64,000 bases of DNA from Streptomyces sp. V1I1 (GCF_030817355.1 NZ_JAUSZH010000001.1:1178001-1242000), one strand, 5' to 3'. Positions 43,423 to 56,049 are shown, numbered from the stretch's first letter. Numbers and translations are program-made. Notes: a model not told the origin generated them from the sequence alone.

Positions 43423-44025
43423 GTGAACCGTGACGCGCTCACTGCCCAGCGGCGGGACCCGTGCTCGGGGGCCGACCACCACCGATACGGCTTCGAGCTG
43501 CCCGCGCGTGCCGAATTCGTCAGCAGGGCGAGAAGGCTCACCCGCGAGCGGCTCCACTGCTGGGGCATAGGCGGAGATGTTCACGACACGGCAATGCTCG
43601 TCGTCTCCGAACTGGTCACCAACGCGGTCGTGCACACCGACGGCCACCTGGTCGCCTGCGAACTCCTCAACGGCGCAGAGCGGCTGCGCATCACCGTGCA
43701 GGACCAGGGGTCCACGCCCACCGGCCCGCGCGTCTGCCACACCGTCGAGGAGGAGCGCGGGCGCGGACTGCTGCTGGTCGAGGCCGTGAGCAGCGCCTGG
43801 GGCGCGTACGAGTCGAAGCACGGCCCCGGCCGCATCGTCTGGGCGGAACTGGCACAGGCCGAGCTGGTGCGGGCCGAGCTGGTGCGGGCCGAGCTGGTGC
43901 GGGCCGATCCGGCGCAGGCTGAACTGCCGCCCGCGGACCCTCCGTTCGGAGCGGACTTTCCCTTCGGGGCGGACTTTCCGAACGGGGCGGGCTTTGGGCT
44001 TCCGGGACCGGAGAGGCTGTGCTGA
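43423..44025 (+). CDS. ATP-binding protein (HATPase_c_2, anti-sigma-like) with repeat tail
   Basis: The 200-residue protein has an N-terminal GHKL ATPase domain: MLVVSELVTNAVVHT (N box), VQDQGSTPTGPRV (G1) and ERGRGLLLVEAVSSAWG (G2). These RsbW-like proteins act as kinases or anti-sigma factors. From about residue 140 a tail of AELVR repeats and GADFP repeats is appended, which the family does not need. The GTG start follows GGGAG. It completes the triad with the divergent HTH and DUF397 genes. Confidence 0.9.
   Translation: MNRDALTAQRRDPCSGADHHRYGFELPARAEFVSRARRLTRERLHCWGIGGDVHDTAMLVVSELVTNAVVHTDGHLVACELLNGAERLRITVQDQGSTPTGPRVCHTVEEERGRGLLLVEAVSSAWGAYESKHGPGRIVWAELAQAELVRAELVRAELVRADPAQAELPPADPPFGADFPFGADFPNGAGFGLPGPERLC
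43846..43905. repeat. 15-bp coding tandem repeat
   Basis: GAGCTGGTGCGGGCC occurs three times exactly, preceded by one degenerate copy, encoding AELVR pentapeptides in the tail of the ATP-binding protein. Confidence 0.85.
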
Positions 44026-44447
44026 AGGTCCTGGCGACGCTCCTCTCGCGGGGCGGCCGCCACCACAGCGAGACCGGCGAATCCCGGATGACCCGGCTCG
44101 CACTCCCGCCCGCGCTTGTGGCCGATCTGGGCTGCGACGCCGTGGGCGTCCCCGCGCGGTACGGCTTCAGGCTGCTCGGGCGGCTGTCGCGGAACGGCTG
44201 TGTCTTCGCCGACAACGACTGGTGGTGGTGGATCGTGCCGGCCGGCTCGGACCTGGAGCTGATCTGGCCGCTGCCGTCGCACTACGCCCGCGGGGCGTAC
44301 GTACCAGCGGCCAACCCCCGCCTCATCCGCCGGCCCGACGGCACCAGCCCCTACACCCCGCCGATCCTGCTCTATCTGATGGCCTGCCAGATCACCGGCA
44401 CCGCTCCGCTGTGGACGGCCGGCCTGGGCAGCGCCCGCGGCGCGTGA
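44019..44447 (+). CDS. hypothetical protein following the ATP-binding protein
   Basis: The 142-residue protein has no recognised family. It is Trp-rich in the middle (DNDWWWWIVPAGSDLELIWPLPSHY). The GTG start overlaps the previous stop by 7 bp; ATG 44088 is an alternative that gives MTRLALPPALVADLG. Position and overlap suggest it belongs to the same transcript as the ATP-binding protein. Confidence 0.7.
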   Translation: MLKVLATLLSRGGRHHSETGESRMTRLALPPALVADLGCDAVGVPARYGFRLLGRLSRNGCVFADNDWWWWIVPAGSDLELIWPLPSHYARGAYVPAANPRLIRRPDGTSPYTPPILLYLMACQITGTAPLWTAGLGSARGA

Positions 44448-44530
44448 GCCCGCGCGGGCAGATGAGCGCGAGCGGGCAGAAGGTCGGCCCCGACAGTCTG
44501 CGCCGGGACGGGACGGCTAGTCTTCCGAGC

Positions 44531-44824
44531 ATGTCAGAAGCCAATTCGAGCCCGGAGCGACAGGGGCTCACACCACGTCAGGCACGCGGCATACGGATAG
44601 CTCTCTCCGCGGTCATCATGATCGCCGTGGGCGTCACCCTCGTGCTGCGGCTCGGCAGCACGCACTCGGTGCTGACCATGGGCTTCTACGGCATCGCGCT
44701 GATCCTCTGCGGCAGCGCGCTGGTCCTCAGCCGACAAGGGCGTACGCGGGTGGCCACCGCGGTTCTGGGCGTCGGCGTCGCGGTGGCCGTCGTCGCCGAG
44801 TGGGCCGTCGCGTCCATGCGCTGA
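44531..44824 (+). CDS. small membrane protein
   Basis: The 97-residue protein has three hydrophobic segments (IALSAVIMIAVGVTLVL, VLTMGFYGIALILCGSALVL, VATAVLGVGVAVAVVAEWAV) after a short polar N-terminus. No family is assigned. A perfect hairpin follows its stop. Confidence 0.7.
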   Translation: MSEANSSPERQGLTPRQARGIRIALSAVIMIAVGVTLVLRLGSTHSVLTMGFYGIALILCGSALVLSRQGRTRVATAVLGVGVAVAVVAEWAVASMR

Positions 44825-44830
44825 ATGGGT

Positions 44831-44863
44831 CAGGCCCCCGCCCGGGGGATAGGCGGGGGCCTG
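44831..44863. terminator. bidirectional hairpin terminator
   Basis: CAGGCCCCCGCC and its exact complement form a 12-bp stem with a 9-nt loop. It lies between the convergent small membrane protein and ahcY, ending the methyl-cycle operon. Confidence 0.8.
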
Positions 44864-44899
44864 GTCTTGGGGGCCGATCAGCTGCTGCTCAACAGCCGG

Positions 44900-47185
<2,286 letters not shown>

Positions 47186-47189
<4 letters not shown>

Positions 47190-50100
47190 GACCGTGCCCC
47201 TCCCGCGTTGAAGTAGTTCGCTTCGGGGTGGTGGATGACGATGGCGTCGGTGGACTGCTCGGGGTGGAGCTGGAACTCCTCGGAGAGCTGGACACCGATC
47301 CGCTCCGGCTGCAGCAGCTCGGCGATCTTCGCCCGGTCCTCCAGGTCCGGGCACGCTCCGTAACCGAGCGAGAACCGCGCGCCGCGGTACTTGAGCGCGA
47401 ACACGTCGTTCAAAAATGTCGCAGCCTCCACGTCGGCCGGGTCCTCGCCCGCGAAGCCGAGCTCGGCGCGCACCCGGGCGTGCCAGTACTCGGCGAGCGC
47501 CTCGGCCAACTGCACGGACAGGCCGTGCAGTTCGAGATAGTCCCGGTACGCATTGGTCTCGAACAGCTCGGCCGTGGCCTCGCCTAAGCGGTTGCCGACC
47601 GTGACGATCTGGAGCCCGACGACATCGGTCTCGCCGGATTCTTTGGGGCGGAAGAAGTCGGCGAGGCACAGGCGGCGGCCGCGGCGCTGGCGGGGGAAGG
47701 AGAAGCGGGTGCGCTCGGAGCCGTCCTCGTTGAGCAGGATCAGGTCGTCGCCCTTGGACACGCAGGGGAAGTAGCCGTAGACCACGGCCGCCTCCAGCAG
47801 GTTCCTGGTGTGCAGCTGGTCCAGCCAGCCGCGCAGCCGCGGCCGGCCCTCACTTTCCACCAGCTCCTCGTACGTCGGGCCGTCGCCGGTCCGGGCCTGC
47901 TTGAGGCCCCACTGGCCCTTGAACAGCGCGCCCTCGTCCAGCCAGGACGCGTACTCCTTCAGCTGGATGCCCTTGATGACCCGGGTGCCCCAGAACGGCG
48001 GCTGCGGCACCGGATTGTCGATCGCGACATCCGAGCGGACCGCGCCCTCCGGCTCCTGGACCTCCAGCACCGCAGTGTCGCGCCTGGCCACCCGCCGCTG
48101 CTTCAGCTCCGGCAGGACGGCCCCGGGGACACCGCGCTTGACCGCGATCAGGGCGTCCATCAGACGCAGCCCCTCGAACGCGTCACGGGCATAGCGGACT
48201 TCGCCCTCGTAGATCTCGTGCAGATCCTGCTCCACATACGCCCGCGTCAGCGCCGCCCCGCCGAGAATGACCGGGTAGTCGGCGGCCAGCTTGCGCTGAT
48301 TCAGCTCCTGCAGGTTCTCCTTCATGATCACCGTGGACTTCACCAGCAGACCCGACATGCCGATCACATCCGCGCGGTGCTCCTCGGCCGCCTCCAGGAT
48401 CGCCGAAACCGGCTGCTTGATACCGAGGTTGACGACGTTGTAGCCGTTGTTCGACAGGATGATGTCGACGAGGTTCTTCCCGATGTCATGGACGTCACCA
48501 CGGACCGTGGCAAGGACGATGGTGCCCTTGCCATCGGCGTCGGTCTTCTCCATGTGGGGCTCGAGGTAGGCCACCGCGTTCTTCATCACCTCGGCGGACT
48601 GCAGCACGAACGGCAGCTGCATCTGGCCCGAGCCGAACAGCTCACCGACGACCTTCATGCCCTCCAGGAGTGTGTCGTTGACGATTGCGAGAGCCGGGCG
48701 GGTCTGGAGCGCCTCGTCGAGGTCGGCCTCCAGGCCGTTCTTCTCGCCGTCGATGATCCGGCGCTTGAGCCGCTCCTCCAGCGGCAGGGCCAGGAGTTCC
48801 TCGGCCTTGCCCGCCTTCATCGACTTCATATTGACGCCCTCGAAGAGCTCCATGAGCTTCTGCAGGGGGTCGTAGCCTTCGGCGCGCCGGTCGTAGATCA
48901 GATCCAGGGCGACCTTGACCTGCTCCTCCTCCAGGCGCGCGATCGGCAGGATCTTCGAGGCGTGCACGATCGCCGAGTCCAGTCCGGCCTTCACGCACTC
49001 GTCCAGGAAGACGGAGTTCAGGACGACCCGGGCGGCGGGGTTCAGGCCGAAGGAGATGTTCGACAGGCCCAGCGTGGTCTGCACATCCGGACGGCGGCGC
49101 TTGAGTTCACGGATCGCCTCGATCGTGGCGATGCCGTCCTTGCGCGACTCCTCCTGGCCGGTGCAGATCGTGAACGTGAGCGTGTCGATGAGGATGTCGG
49201 ATTCCAGCACACCCCAGTTCCCGGTCAGATCGTCAATGATCCGCTCGGCGATCGCGACCTTGTTCTCGACCGTGCGCGCCTGGCCCTCCTCGTCGATGGT
49301 CAGCGCGATGAGCGCCGCACCGTGCTCGACGGCGAGCTTGGTGACCTTCGCGAACCGCGACTCGGGCCCGTCACCGTCCTCGTAGTTGACGGAGTTGATG
49401 ACCGCACGGCCGCCCAGCTTCTCCAACCCGGCCTGAAGGACGTCGACTTCGGTCGAGTCCAGCACGATGGGGAGAGTGGAGGCGGTGGCGAACCGGCCGG
49501 CCAGCTCCTCCATGTCGGCGACACCGTCCCGGCCGACATAGTCGACACACAGGTCGAGCATGTGCGCGCCCTCGCGGATCTGGTCCCGGGCCATCTCCAC
49601 ACAGTCGTCCCAGCGGCCCTCCAGCATGGCCTCACGGAACTTCCTCGACCCGTTCGCGTTCGTACGCTCACCGATCGCCATGAAGGACGTGTCCTGGCGG
49701 AACGGCACCGTCTGGTAGAGCGACGCGGCGCCCGGCTCCGGACGCGGCTCACGCTCGGTCGGAGCGAGATCACGGACGCGCTCGACGACCTGCCGCAGAT
49801 GCTCCGGCGTCGTACCGCAGCAGCCACCCACCAAGGACAGGCCATGCTCGCGAACGAACGCCTCATGGGCATCGGCCAGTTCAGTGGGGCTCAACGGGTA
49901 GTGCGCGCCGTCCTTGCCCAGCACCGGCAGGCCGGCGTTCGGCATGGCGGAGACCTTCGTGCGCGCATGCCGGGCCAGATAGCGGAGGTGCTCATTCATC
50001 TCCGCGGGTCCTGTCGCGCAGTTCAGGCCGATCATGTCGATGCCCAGCGGCTCCAGCGCGGTCAGCGCCGCGCCGATCTCCGAGCCGAGCAGCATCGTCC

Positions 50101-50701
50101 CGGTCGTCTCGACCGTCACCGAGCAGATCAGGGGGAGGTTGGTGCCGGTCGCGTCCAGGGCACGGCGGGCGCCCAGGATCGCGGCCTTCGTCTGAAGCAG
50201 GTCCTGCGTCGTCTCGACCAGCAGCGCGTCCGCGCCGCCCGCGATCATGCCCTCCGCGTTCTGCTGATAGGCGTCCCGCAGCTTCACATACGGGGCGTGG
50301 CCCAACGTGGGGAGCTTGGTGCCCGGCCCCATCGAGCCGAGCACCCACCGCTGCTGCCCCGTCGACGCCGTGAACTCGTCCGCGACCTCACGCGCGATCC
50401 GCGCCCCGGACTCGGAGAGCTCGAAGACCCGCTCGGGAACGTCGTACTCCCCCAGCGCCGCGAGGTTCGCGCCGAACGTATTCGTCTCGACACAGTCGAC
50501 GCCGACCTCGAAATACGCCTCGTGGACCGACCGCACGATGTCCGGACGCGTCACATTCAGGACCTCGTTGCAACCCTCGAGGTTCTCGAAGTCCTCAAGC
50601 GTCGGATCCTGCGCCTGGAGCATCGTGCCCATCGCCCCGTCGGCCACCACCACACGGGTGGCAAAGGCCTCGCGCAGGGCATCGGCACGCGTCTCGCTCA
50701 T
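47186..50701 (-). CDS. metH: cobalamin-dependent methionine synthase
   Basis: The 1171-residue protein has the full four-module order. The homocysteine domain carries zinc Cys residues in GLNCATGP and [10 protein letters not shown]. The pterin domain has [16 protein letters not shown]. The B12 domain has [25 protein letters not shown], with the cobalt-ligand His in DxHxxG. A C-terminal AdoMet reactivation domain follows. It transfers methyl from methyl-folate to homocysteine. The start overlaps the kinase stop by ATGA. Confidence 0.97.
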
Positions 50702-51681
50702 CCCAGTGCCGCCACGTGCGGAGCCAGCTCGGCTGCGGCTTCTTCTCCGTATGAGCCACGGATGCGTTCCAGCAGCTCGCCGCCGTTCAGCTCGGACGGC
50801 TGCGGGCCCGTGGTCTCCAGCACGGTCGTGGCCAGTGCGCTGCCCAGGTGGGCCGCGCTCTCCAGGCCCAGGCCCCAGGCGGTCGCCGCGAGGAAGCCCG
50901 CCCGGAAGGCGTCGCCGGCGCCGGTCGGCTCGAGTGTCCCGTTCGGCGGCACCGCCGCCACTTCGACCGGCAGCAACCCGGGGCGGGCGATGTGGACGCC
51001 GTCCGCGCCCCGGGTGGTGACCCAGGTGCCGACCCGGCCCAGGATCTGCTGTTCAGTCCAGCCGGTCTTCTCCTGGATGAGCACGCTCTCGTACTCATTG
51101 GTGAACAGATAGGCAGGGTGGTCGAGCAGTTCGCGCACATCGTCGCGTTGCAGGAACGCGAGCTGCTGCGACGGGTCGGCGGCGAACGCGAGCCCCAGGC
51201 TGTTGCACTCACGGGTGTGGCGGATCATCGCGCCGGGATCATTGGGCGAGATCACCACCAGGTCCAGGCCGCCGGCCCGTTCCCGCACCGGGGCCAGGTC
51301 GATCGTTCGGGCTTCGCTCATGGCTCCGGGGTAGAAGGAGCCGATCTGGTTGTTGTCGGCGTCCGTCGTGCACACGAAGCGCGCGGTGTGCAGCGATTCG
51401 CTGATGTGCACCGAGTCGGTGTCGACTCCGTTCTCCTTCAGCCAGATCTGGTAGTCGGCGAAGTCCGCGCCCACCGCTCCGACGAGGTAGGGGCCGATAC
51501 CGAGCCGTCCGAGGCCGAAGGCGATGTTCGCGGCGACGCCGCCGCGCCGGATCTCCAGCTCTTCGACGAGGAAGGAGAGCGACACCTTGTCGAGGCTGCC
51601 GGCGATCAGCTGCTCGGTGAACCGGCCGGGAAAGACCATCAGGTGGTCCGTTGCGATCGAACCAGTTACGGCTATGCGCAC
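50698..51681 (-). CDS. PfkB family kinase, probable adenosine kinase
   Basis: The 327-residue kinase has MVFPGRFTEQL, LEIRRGGVAANIAFGLGRLG and the catalytic PTGAGDAFRAGF. In a methyl-cycle operon the natural substrate is adenosine released by AhcY, and removal pulls the cycle forward; this is inference from context. The GTG start nine bases after AAGGA was chosen; GTG 51687 is too close to that site. It overlaps metH by ATGA. Confidence 0.85.
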   Translation of the reverse strand: MRIAVTGSIATDHLMVFPGRFTEQLIAGSLDKVSLSFLVEELEIRRGGVAANIAFGLGRLGIGPYLVGAVGADFADYQIWLKENGVDTDSVHISESLHTARFVCTTDADNNQIGSFYPGAMSEARTIDLAPVRERAGGLDLVVISPNDPGAMIRHTRECNSLGLAFAADPSQQLAFLQRDDVRELLDHPAYLFTNEYESVLIQEKTGWTEQQILGRVGTWVTTRGADGVHIARPGLLPVEVAAVPPNGTLEPTGAGDAFRAGFLAATAWGLGLESAAHLGSALATTVLETTGPQPSELNGGELLERIRGSYGEEAAAELAPHVAALG

Positions 51682-51742
51682 GGTCACTGCTCCTTGGTTC
51701 TGCGGTGGATGGTGCGTTGATCCGCCGCCGCTGAATCGGCGC

Positions 51743-52969
51743 TCAGTCGGCGATGGCTGCCTGGCGCAGCTTCTCCGCGCGGTCGGTGGACTCCCAGGTG
51801 AAGTCGGGGAGGTCGCGGCCGAAGTGGCCGTACGCCGCGGTCTGCGCGTAGATGGGGCGCAGCAGGTCGAGGTCGCGGATGATCGCCGCTGGACGCAGGT
51901 CGAAGATCTGGTCGATGGCGAACTGGATGCGCGGCACGGGCACGGTCTCGGTGCCGAAGGTCTCGACGAACAGACCGACCGGGTCCGCCTTGCCGATCGC
52001 GTACGCGACCTGCACTTCGCAGCGGTGTGCGAGGCCCGCGGCGACCACGTTCTTGGCGACCCAGCGCATGGCATACGCGGCCGAACGGTCCACCTTGGAG
52101 GGGTCCTTGCCGGAGAACGCGCCGCCGCCGTGACGGGCCATGCCGCCGTACGTGTCGATGATGATCTTGCGGCCGGTGAGGCCGGCGTCGCCGACCGGGC
52201 CACCGATCTCGAACCGTCCGGTCGGGTTGACCAGCAGCCGGTAGCCCTCGGTACGCAGTTGCACGCCGTCCTCGACGAGCTCCTGGAGCACCGGGCGTAC
52301 GACGCAGTCGCGGATGTCCGGGATGAGCAGCGAGTCCAGGTCGATGCCCGGCGCGTGCTGCGAGGAGACCACGACGGTGTCGAGGCGGACGGCTGCGTCG
52401 CCGTCGTACTCGATGGTGACCTGGGTCTTCCCGTCGGGCCGCAGGTAGGGGACGGTGCCGTTCTTGCGCACCTCGGTGAGGCGCTTGGCGAGGCGGTGGG
52501 CGAGTGTGATGGGCAGCGGCATCAGCTCGGGCGTCTCGTCGGATGCGTAGCCGAACATCAGGCCCTGGTCGCCGGCGCCCTGCTCGCTGAGCGCGTCACC
52601 TTCTTCACCTGTGGCGGACCCCTCGACGCGCTTCTCGTAGGCGGTGTCGACGCCCTGTGCGATGTCGGGCGACTGTGCGCCGATGGAGACCGACACGCCG
52701 CAGGAGGCGCCGTCGAAGCCCTTCGCAGACGAGTCGTAGCCGATCTTCAGCACGGTCTCGCGGACCAACTGCTGGATGTCGGCGTACGCATTGGTGGTGA
52801 CCTCTCCGGCCAGGTGGACCTGGCCGGTGGTGATCAGCGTCTCGACGGCGACCCGCGACTTCGGGTCCTGCGCCAGCAGCGCGTCGAGGACCGCGTCGCT
52901 GATCTGGTCAGCGATCTTGTCGGGATGGCCCTCGGTCACTGATTCCGAGGTGAACAGGCGAAGGGACAC
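51743..52969 (-). CDS. metK: S-adenosylmethionine synthetase
   Basis: The 408-residue enzyme has [24 protein letters not shown], the P-loop-like [30 protein letters not shown] and the C-terminal DLPDFTWE. It makes SAM from methionine and ATP. The GTG start follows GGAGG by four bases. It heads the methyl-cycle operon, with 61 bp to the kinase. An octamer repeat array lies in its upstream region. Confidence 0.97.
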   Translation of the reverse strand: MSLRLFTSESVTEGHPDKIADQISDAVLDALLAQDPKSRVAVETLITTGQVHLAGEVTTNAYADIQQLVRETVLKIGYDSSAKGFDGASCGVSVSIGAQSPDIAQGVDTAYEKRVEGSATGEEGDALSEQGAGDQGLMFGYASDETPELMPLPITLAHRLAKRLTEVRKNGTVPYLRPDGKTQVTIEYDGDAAVRLDTVVVSSQHAPGIDLDSLLIPDIRDCVVRPVLQELVEDGVQLRTEGYRLLVNPTGRFEIGGPVGDAGLTGRKIIIDTYGGMARHGGGAFSGKDPSKVDRSAAYAMRWVAKNVVAAGLAHRCEVQVAYAIGKADPVGLFVETFGTETVPVPRIQFAIDQIFDLRPAAIIRDLDLLRPIYAQTAAYGHFGRDLPDFTWESTDRAEKLRQAAIAD

Positions 52970-53002
52970 GAATCCTCCAAATGCCGGGCGTGGTAGCCGC
53001 GT

Positions 53003-53058
53003 TGTCCTGCTGTCTTGCTGTCCTGCTGTCTTGCTGTCCTGCTGTCCTGCTGTCCTGG
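53003..53058. repeat. seven tandem octamers upstream of metK
   Basis: TGTCCTGC alternates with TGTCTTGC for seven units, the last ending GG. On the transcript the unit reads GCAGGACA. It sits 34-89 bp upstream of the metK start codon and downstream of the SCP2 gene. Its function is not known. It could affect the metK leader RNA, or vary in copy number. Confidence 0.85.
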
Positions 53059-53122
53059 TGCCGCATTGCGGCCAGGCTGCTCTTCGGCCCTGCAAGGGGG
53101 CTCGAAGGCGGCTAAACGACGG

Positions 53123-53563
53123 TTATTCGGCCGTCGGCTGTGCGCTGCGGGATCCGAACCACTCGATCCAGTTCATGGCGAAGAAGACGTCGCCGGAGAT
53201 TTTCAGGCGTCCGCCGATGAAGGCGTCCGTGCCTTTCAACTCCCCTGTGGCCAGTGCGAGAAGGTCCTGCATGTCGACCCCGATGGTCGCGTTCGGGGTG
53301 GAGGCGTCGCGGGCCGATGTGCAGTGGCCGTCGGCGACGGTGACATAGCGGTGCCGTACTCCCGACGGGGTGTTGATCTCGTAGTGGAAGATGCCGCCCC
53401 TGCCCCTGGTGCGTTCGGGCCTGAAGCAGGCGCGGAACCATACGAAGACCAGGTCGAGCATCCGGTCGTCGTCGTCCAGGGGGAGTTCCCCGACCAGTTC
53501 ACCCGACGCCTCCGCTGCCTCGGCGAGGTCCCGGAGCCGCAGGTGCCAGTCGTCGTCGGTCAC
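53123..53563 (-). CDS. SCP2 sterol-binding domain protein
   Basis: The 146-residue protein has the SCP2 fold pattern (YVTVADGHCTSARDASTPNATIGVDMQDLLALATGEL, DAFIGGRLKISGDVFFAMNW). These domains hold a hydrophobic ligand. It overlaps the upstream dehydrogenase by ATGA and probably serves the tailoring cluster by binding a lipophilic intermediate. Confidence 0.85.
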   Translation of the reverse strand: MTDDDWHLRLRDLAEAAEASGELVGELPLDDDDRMLDLVFVWFRACFRPERTRGRGGIFHYEINTPSGVRHRYVTVADGHCTSARDASTPNATIGVDMQDLLALATGELKGTDAFIGGRLKISGDVFFAMNWIEWFGSRSAQPTAE

Positions 53564-54813
53564 GGCCGGCCCCCTTTCGCCGCTTTCCCCTTGCCGGCGG
53601 CGGTGGTGTGCTCGATGAGTACGGAGGCGTCCTTGTCGCCGTCGCCCGCCGCGACAGCCGCGGCGAAGCTCTCGCGCACCTTGTCGAGAACGGGGAGCCC
53701 GACGCCCGCCAGGCCCGCGTCGTCGATGGCAAGGCGCAGGTCCTTCTCCATCAGCGTGGAGCGGAAGAAGGCGGGCTCGTATGAGGACTTGCGCATCAGC
53801 TCGGCGCGGAACCTCATGACGACGGAGCTGAATCCGCTGCCTGCGATGGCGCCGAGCAGGCTGTCCCGGTCGAGTCCGGCCTCCACTCCGTACGCGACGG
53901 CCTCGGCCAGCGAGGCGACCTGGGCGCCGAGCAGCAGGTTGAAGATGAGCTTGATGGTGGCGGCCGTGCCGGGCTCGCCGAGGTGGACGACTTCGCTGCC
54001 GATGGTGTCGAGCAGGGGGCGGACCTCGTCGATGTCGTCCTGGTCGCCACTGGTGTAGACGCGCAGTTTGCCTTCGCGGGCCTGGAAGGGGTTGCCGACG
54101 ACGCAGGCCTCGACCCGGCGCAGCCCGGCGGCCGACAGCCGGGCCGCGGACTCCTTCGCGTAGGCCGGGGAGACGGTAGAGGTGTCGATGACGACGGCGC
54201 CCGGGGCGAGTACGGGGACGATCTGCCTGAACAGCACGTCCTCCACGGCCGGTTCGTCACTCAGGCTGAGTACGACGACGGAGTGTCCCGCCGCGGCTTC
54301 CGCGGCGCTCGCGGCCACCATGGCGCCGGCTTCCGCCAGCGTCCTGGTCTTGGCGACGGTGCGGTTGAAGACGGTGAGGGACCGGCCGGAGTCGATCAGG
54401 CTGTGCGCCATCCCGGCGCCCATGTTGCCGAGACCGATGAACGCCACCGGCTTCGTGTCCGGGGCCGTCGTCCGCTGCGCGGGCACCTCCGCGGCCGGCG
54501 GCGCGGGCGGCAGGCCGTACACCGTCCGCGTCACTGCCATATGGCCCGCGCCGCGGTACGGCCGCAGCCTGCGCCGGTGCTCGACATGCGCCTCGCTCAG
54601 CTCGAAGGCGCGGAACGAGGGCTCGTCCGCCCAGTCGGTGATGACGTAGTAGACACGGTCCTCCTCGACGGAGCGCACCAGGGTCTGTCCTCGGTTGGCG
54701 GGCTGCCTGGCGATCGCCGATGCCACCTCCCACCAGACCTTCTCGAACTCCTCCTGCACGCCCGGGAGGATCTCCATCCGCAGGATCACGCGGATCGGTG
54801 GATTGTCGGCCAT
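53560..54813 (-). CDS. fusion of an ABM domain with an NAD(P)-dependent beta-hydroxyacid dehydrogenase/imine-reductase-like domain
   Basis: In this 417-residue protein, residues 1-105 form an antibiotic-biosynthesis-monooxygenase-like (ferredoxin-like) domain: IRVILRMEILPGVQEEFEKVW, YYVITDWADEPSFRAFE. After a Pro/Ala linker, residues 125-410 form a 6-phosphogluconate-dehydrogenase-like oxidoreductase (AFIGLGNMGAGMAHSLIDSG, FNRTVAKT, EPGTAATIKLIFNLLLG, the last matching the catalytic-Lys helix). The fusion is unusual. It is divergent from the methyltransferase gene and probably acts in the same pathway. Confidence 0.87.
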   Translation of the reverse strand: MADNPPIRVILRMEILPGVQEEFEKVWWEVASAIARQPANRGQTLVRSVEEDRVYYVITDWADEPSFRAFELSEAHVEHRRRLRPYRGAGHMAVTRTVYGLPPAPPAAEVPAQRTTAPDTKPVAFIGLGNMGAGMAHSLIDSGRSLTVFNRTVAKTRTLAEAGAMVAASAAEAAAGHSVVVLSLSDEPAVEDVLFRQIVPVLAPGAVVIDTSTVSPAYAKESAARLSAAGLRRVEACVVGNPFQAREGKLRVYTSGDQDDIDEVRPLLDTIGSEVVHLGEPGTAATIKLIFNLLLGAQVASLAEAVAYGVEAGLDRDSLLGAIAGSGFSSVVMRFRAELMRKSSYEPAFFRSTLMEKDLRLAIDDAGLAGVGLPVLDKVRESFAAAVAAGDGDKDASVLIEHTTAAGKGKAAKGGRP

Positions 54814-54824
54814 GGTGTCTGCCT

Positions 54825-54849
54825 CCAAGAGCACGGTCCAAGAGCACGG
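54825..54849. repeat. 13-bp duplication in front of the fusion gene
   Basis: CCAAGAGCACGG occurs twice, 13 bp apart, ending 12 bp upstream of the start codon. The copy nearest the gene contributes to its purine-rich ribosome-binding region. Confidence 0.7.
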
Positions 54850-55020
54850 GGATTCGGCGTCACGGTCTCCGCCGCCGCTCAACGCCCGATCGAGGCCTGC
54901 TCCGGCCCGCTCGGGGGGCGCGGCCGATCCCCGCTCAAGAGGACTTCGAGGCCGGTGCCAAAACATGGCCCGGGCACGCCACGACCCCGCCCGTCCGGTA
55001 ACCGAGAAAGGAGTTCGTCT

Positions 55021-56049
55021 GTGACGACTCACGCTTCCCTCACGGACACGTCCAGCCCGGAGTCGCTCATCCGGCTCGGCACCGCCTTCTGCACGGCCAA
55101 GATCCTGCTGAGCGCGCTTGAACTGGACGTCTTCTCCACCCTCGCCGCCGGACCCGTCACCAAGGACGAGCTGGCCTCGTCGGCGGGCCTGCACCCGCGC
55201 GGCTCCGACGACTTCATCACCGCGCTGGTCACGCTCGGCCTGGTCGAGCTGGAGGACGGCCGCTACCGCAACAGCCCGGCCGCCGACCGGTTCCTCGACC
55301 GCAACAAGCGGAGCTACGCAGGCGGGTTCCTGGAGCGCGCCAACTCGATGCTGTACCCGGCGTGGACGAACCTCACCGAGGCGCTGCGCACCGGGGAGCC
55401 CCAGGTCAAGGGCAAGGAGGGGGACATCGTCGGGCAGATGGGCGACGACCCCGAGCATCTGCGGCAGTTCCTCGGCATGATGGACTCGCTCAACAGCCTG
55501 GTCGCCCCCAAGCTCGCCGCCGCGTTCGACTTCTCGGCGTACGAGACGTTCGTCGATGTCGGCGGTGCGCGCGGCAATCTGTCCGCGCTGCTCCTGGAGG
55601 CGCACCCGAAGCCGAAGGCGACCGTCTTCGATCTGCCGCACATGGGCTGGGCCTTCGACGAGCACATGGAGAAGCTGGGCACCCAGGACCGCATCAGCTT
55701 TGTGGGCGGCAACTTCTTCGTCGACCCGCTGCCCGAGGGCGATGTGCTGATCATGGGGCACGTCCTGCACAACTGGAACGCCGAGGAGCGCCAGGGCCTG
55801 ATCGCCAAGGCGTACCAGGCTGTGCGTCCCGGCGGCGCGCTGCTGGTGTACGACCGCATGGTCGCCGACCAGCCGACCGATCTGGTCAACCTGCTGATCA
55901 GCCTGGACATGCTGCTGGTCACCCACACCGGCTCGGAGTACAGCACGAAGGACTGTGCCGACTGGATGCGCAAGGCCGGCTTCTCGCGCACCGAGTCGAA
56001 GGTGCTGAGCAACACCGACTCGCTCGTCATCGCCTACAAGGACGAGTGA
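55021..56049 (+). CDS. O-methyltransferase (winged-helix, AdoMet_MTase family)
   Basis: The 342-residue enzyme has an N-terminal winged-helix dimerisation domain (LGTAFCTAKILLSALELDVFSTL) and a SAM-binding domain (ETFVDVGGARGNLSALLLEAHP, VFDLPHM, LIMGHVLHNWNAEE with the catalytic His). This is the O-/N-methyltransferase family of natural-product pathways. The GTG start follows AAAGGAG by seven bases. It is the first gene of the tailoring operon and the likely consumer of the SAM made by the methyl-cycle operon. Confidence 0.92.
   Translation: MTTHASLTDTSSPESLIRLGTAFCTAKILLSALELDVFSTLAAGPVTKDELASSAGLHPRGSDDFITALVTLGLVELEDGRYRNSPAADRFLDRNKRSYAGGFLERANSMLYPAWTNLTEALRTGEPQVKGKEGDIVGQMGDDPEHLRQFLGMMDSLNSLVAPKLAAAFDFSAYETFVDVGGARGNLSALLLEAHPKPKATVFDLPHMGWAFDEHMEKLGTQDRISFVGGNFFVDPLPEGDVLIMGHVLHNWNAEERQGLIAKAYQAVRPGGALLVYDRMVADQPTDLVNLLISLDMLLVTHTGSEYSTKDCADWMRKAGFSRTESKVLSNTDSLVIAYKDE

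Noticed and set aside
53003..53058. CRISPR array
   Set aside because: Units are eight bases long with no spacers.
52970..53122. SAM riboswitch upstream of metK
   Set aside because: I looked for SAM-I, SAM-II or SAH-type structure and found only the octamer array; no helices matching a known class.
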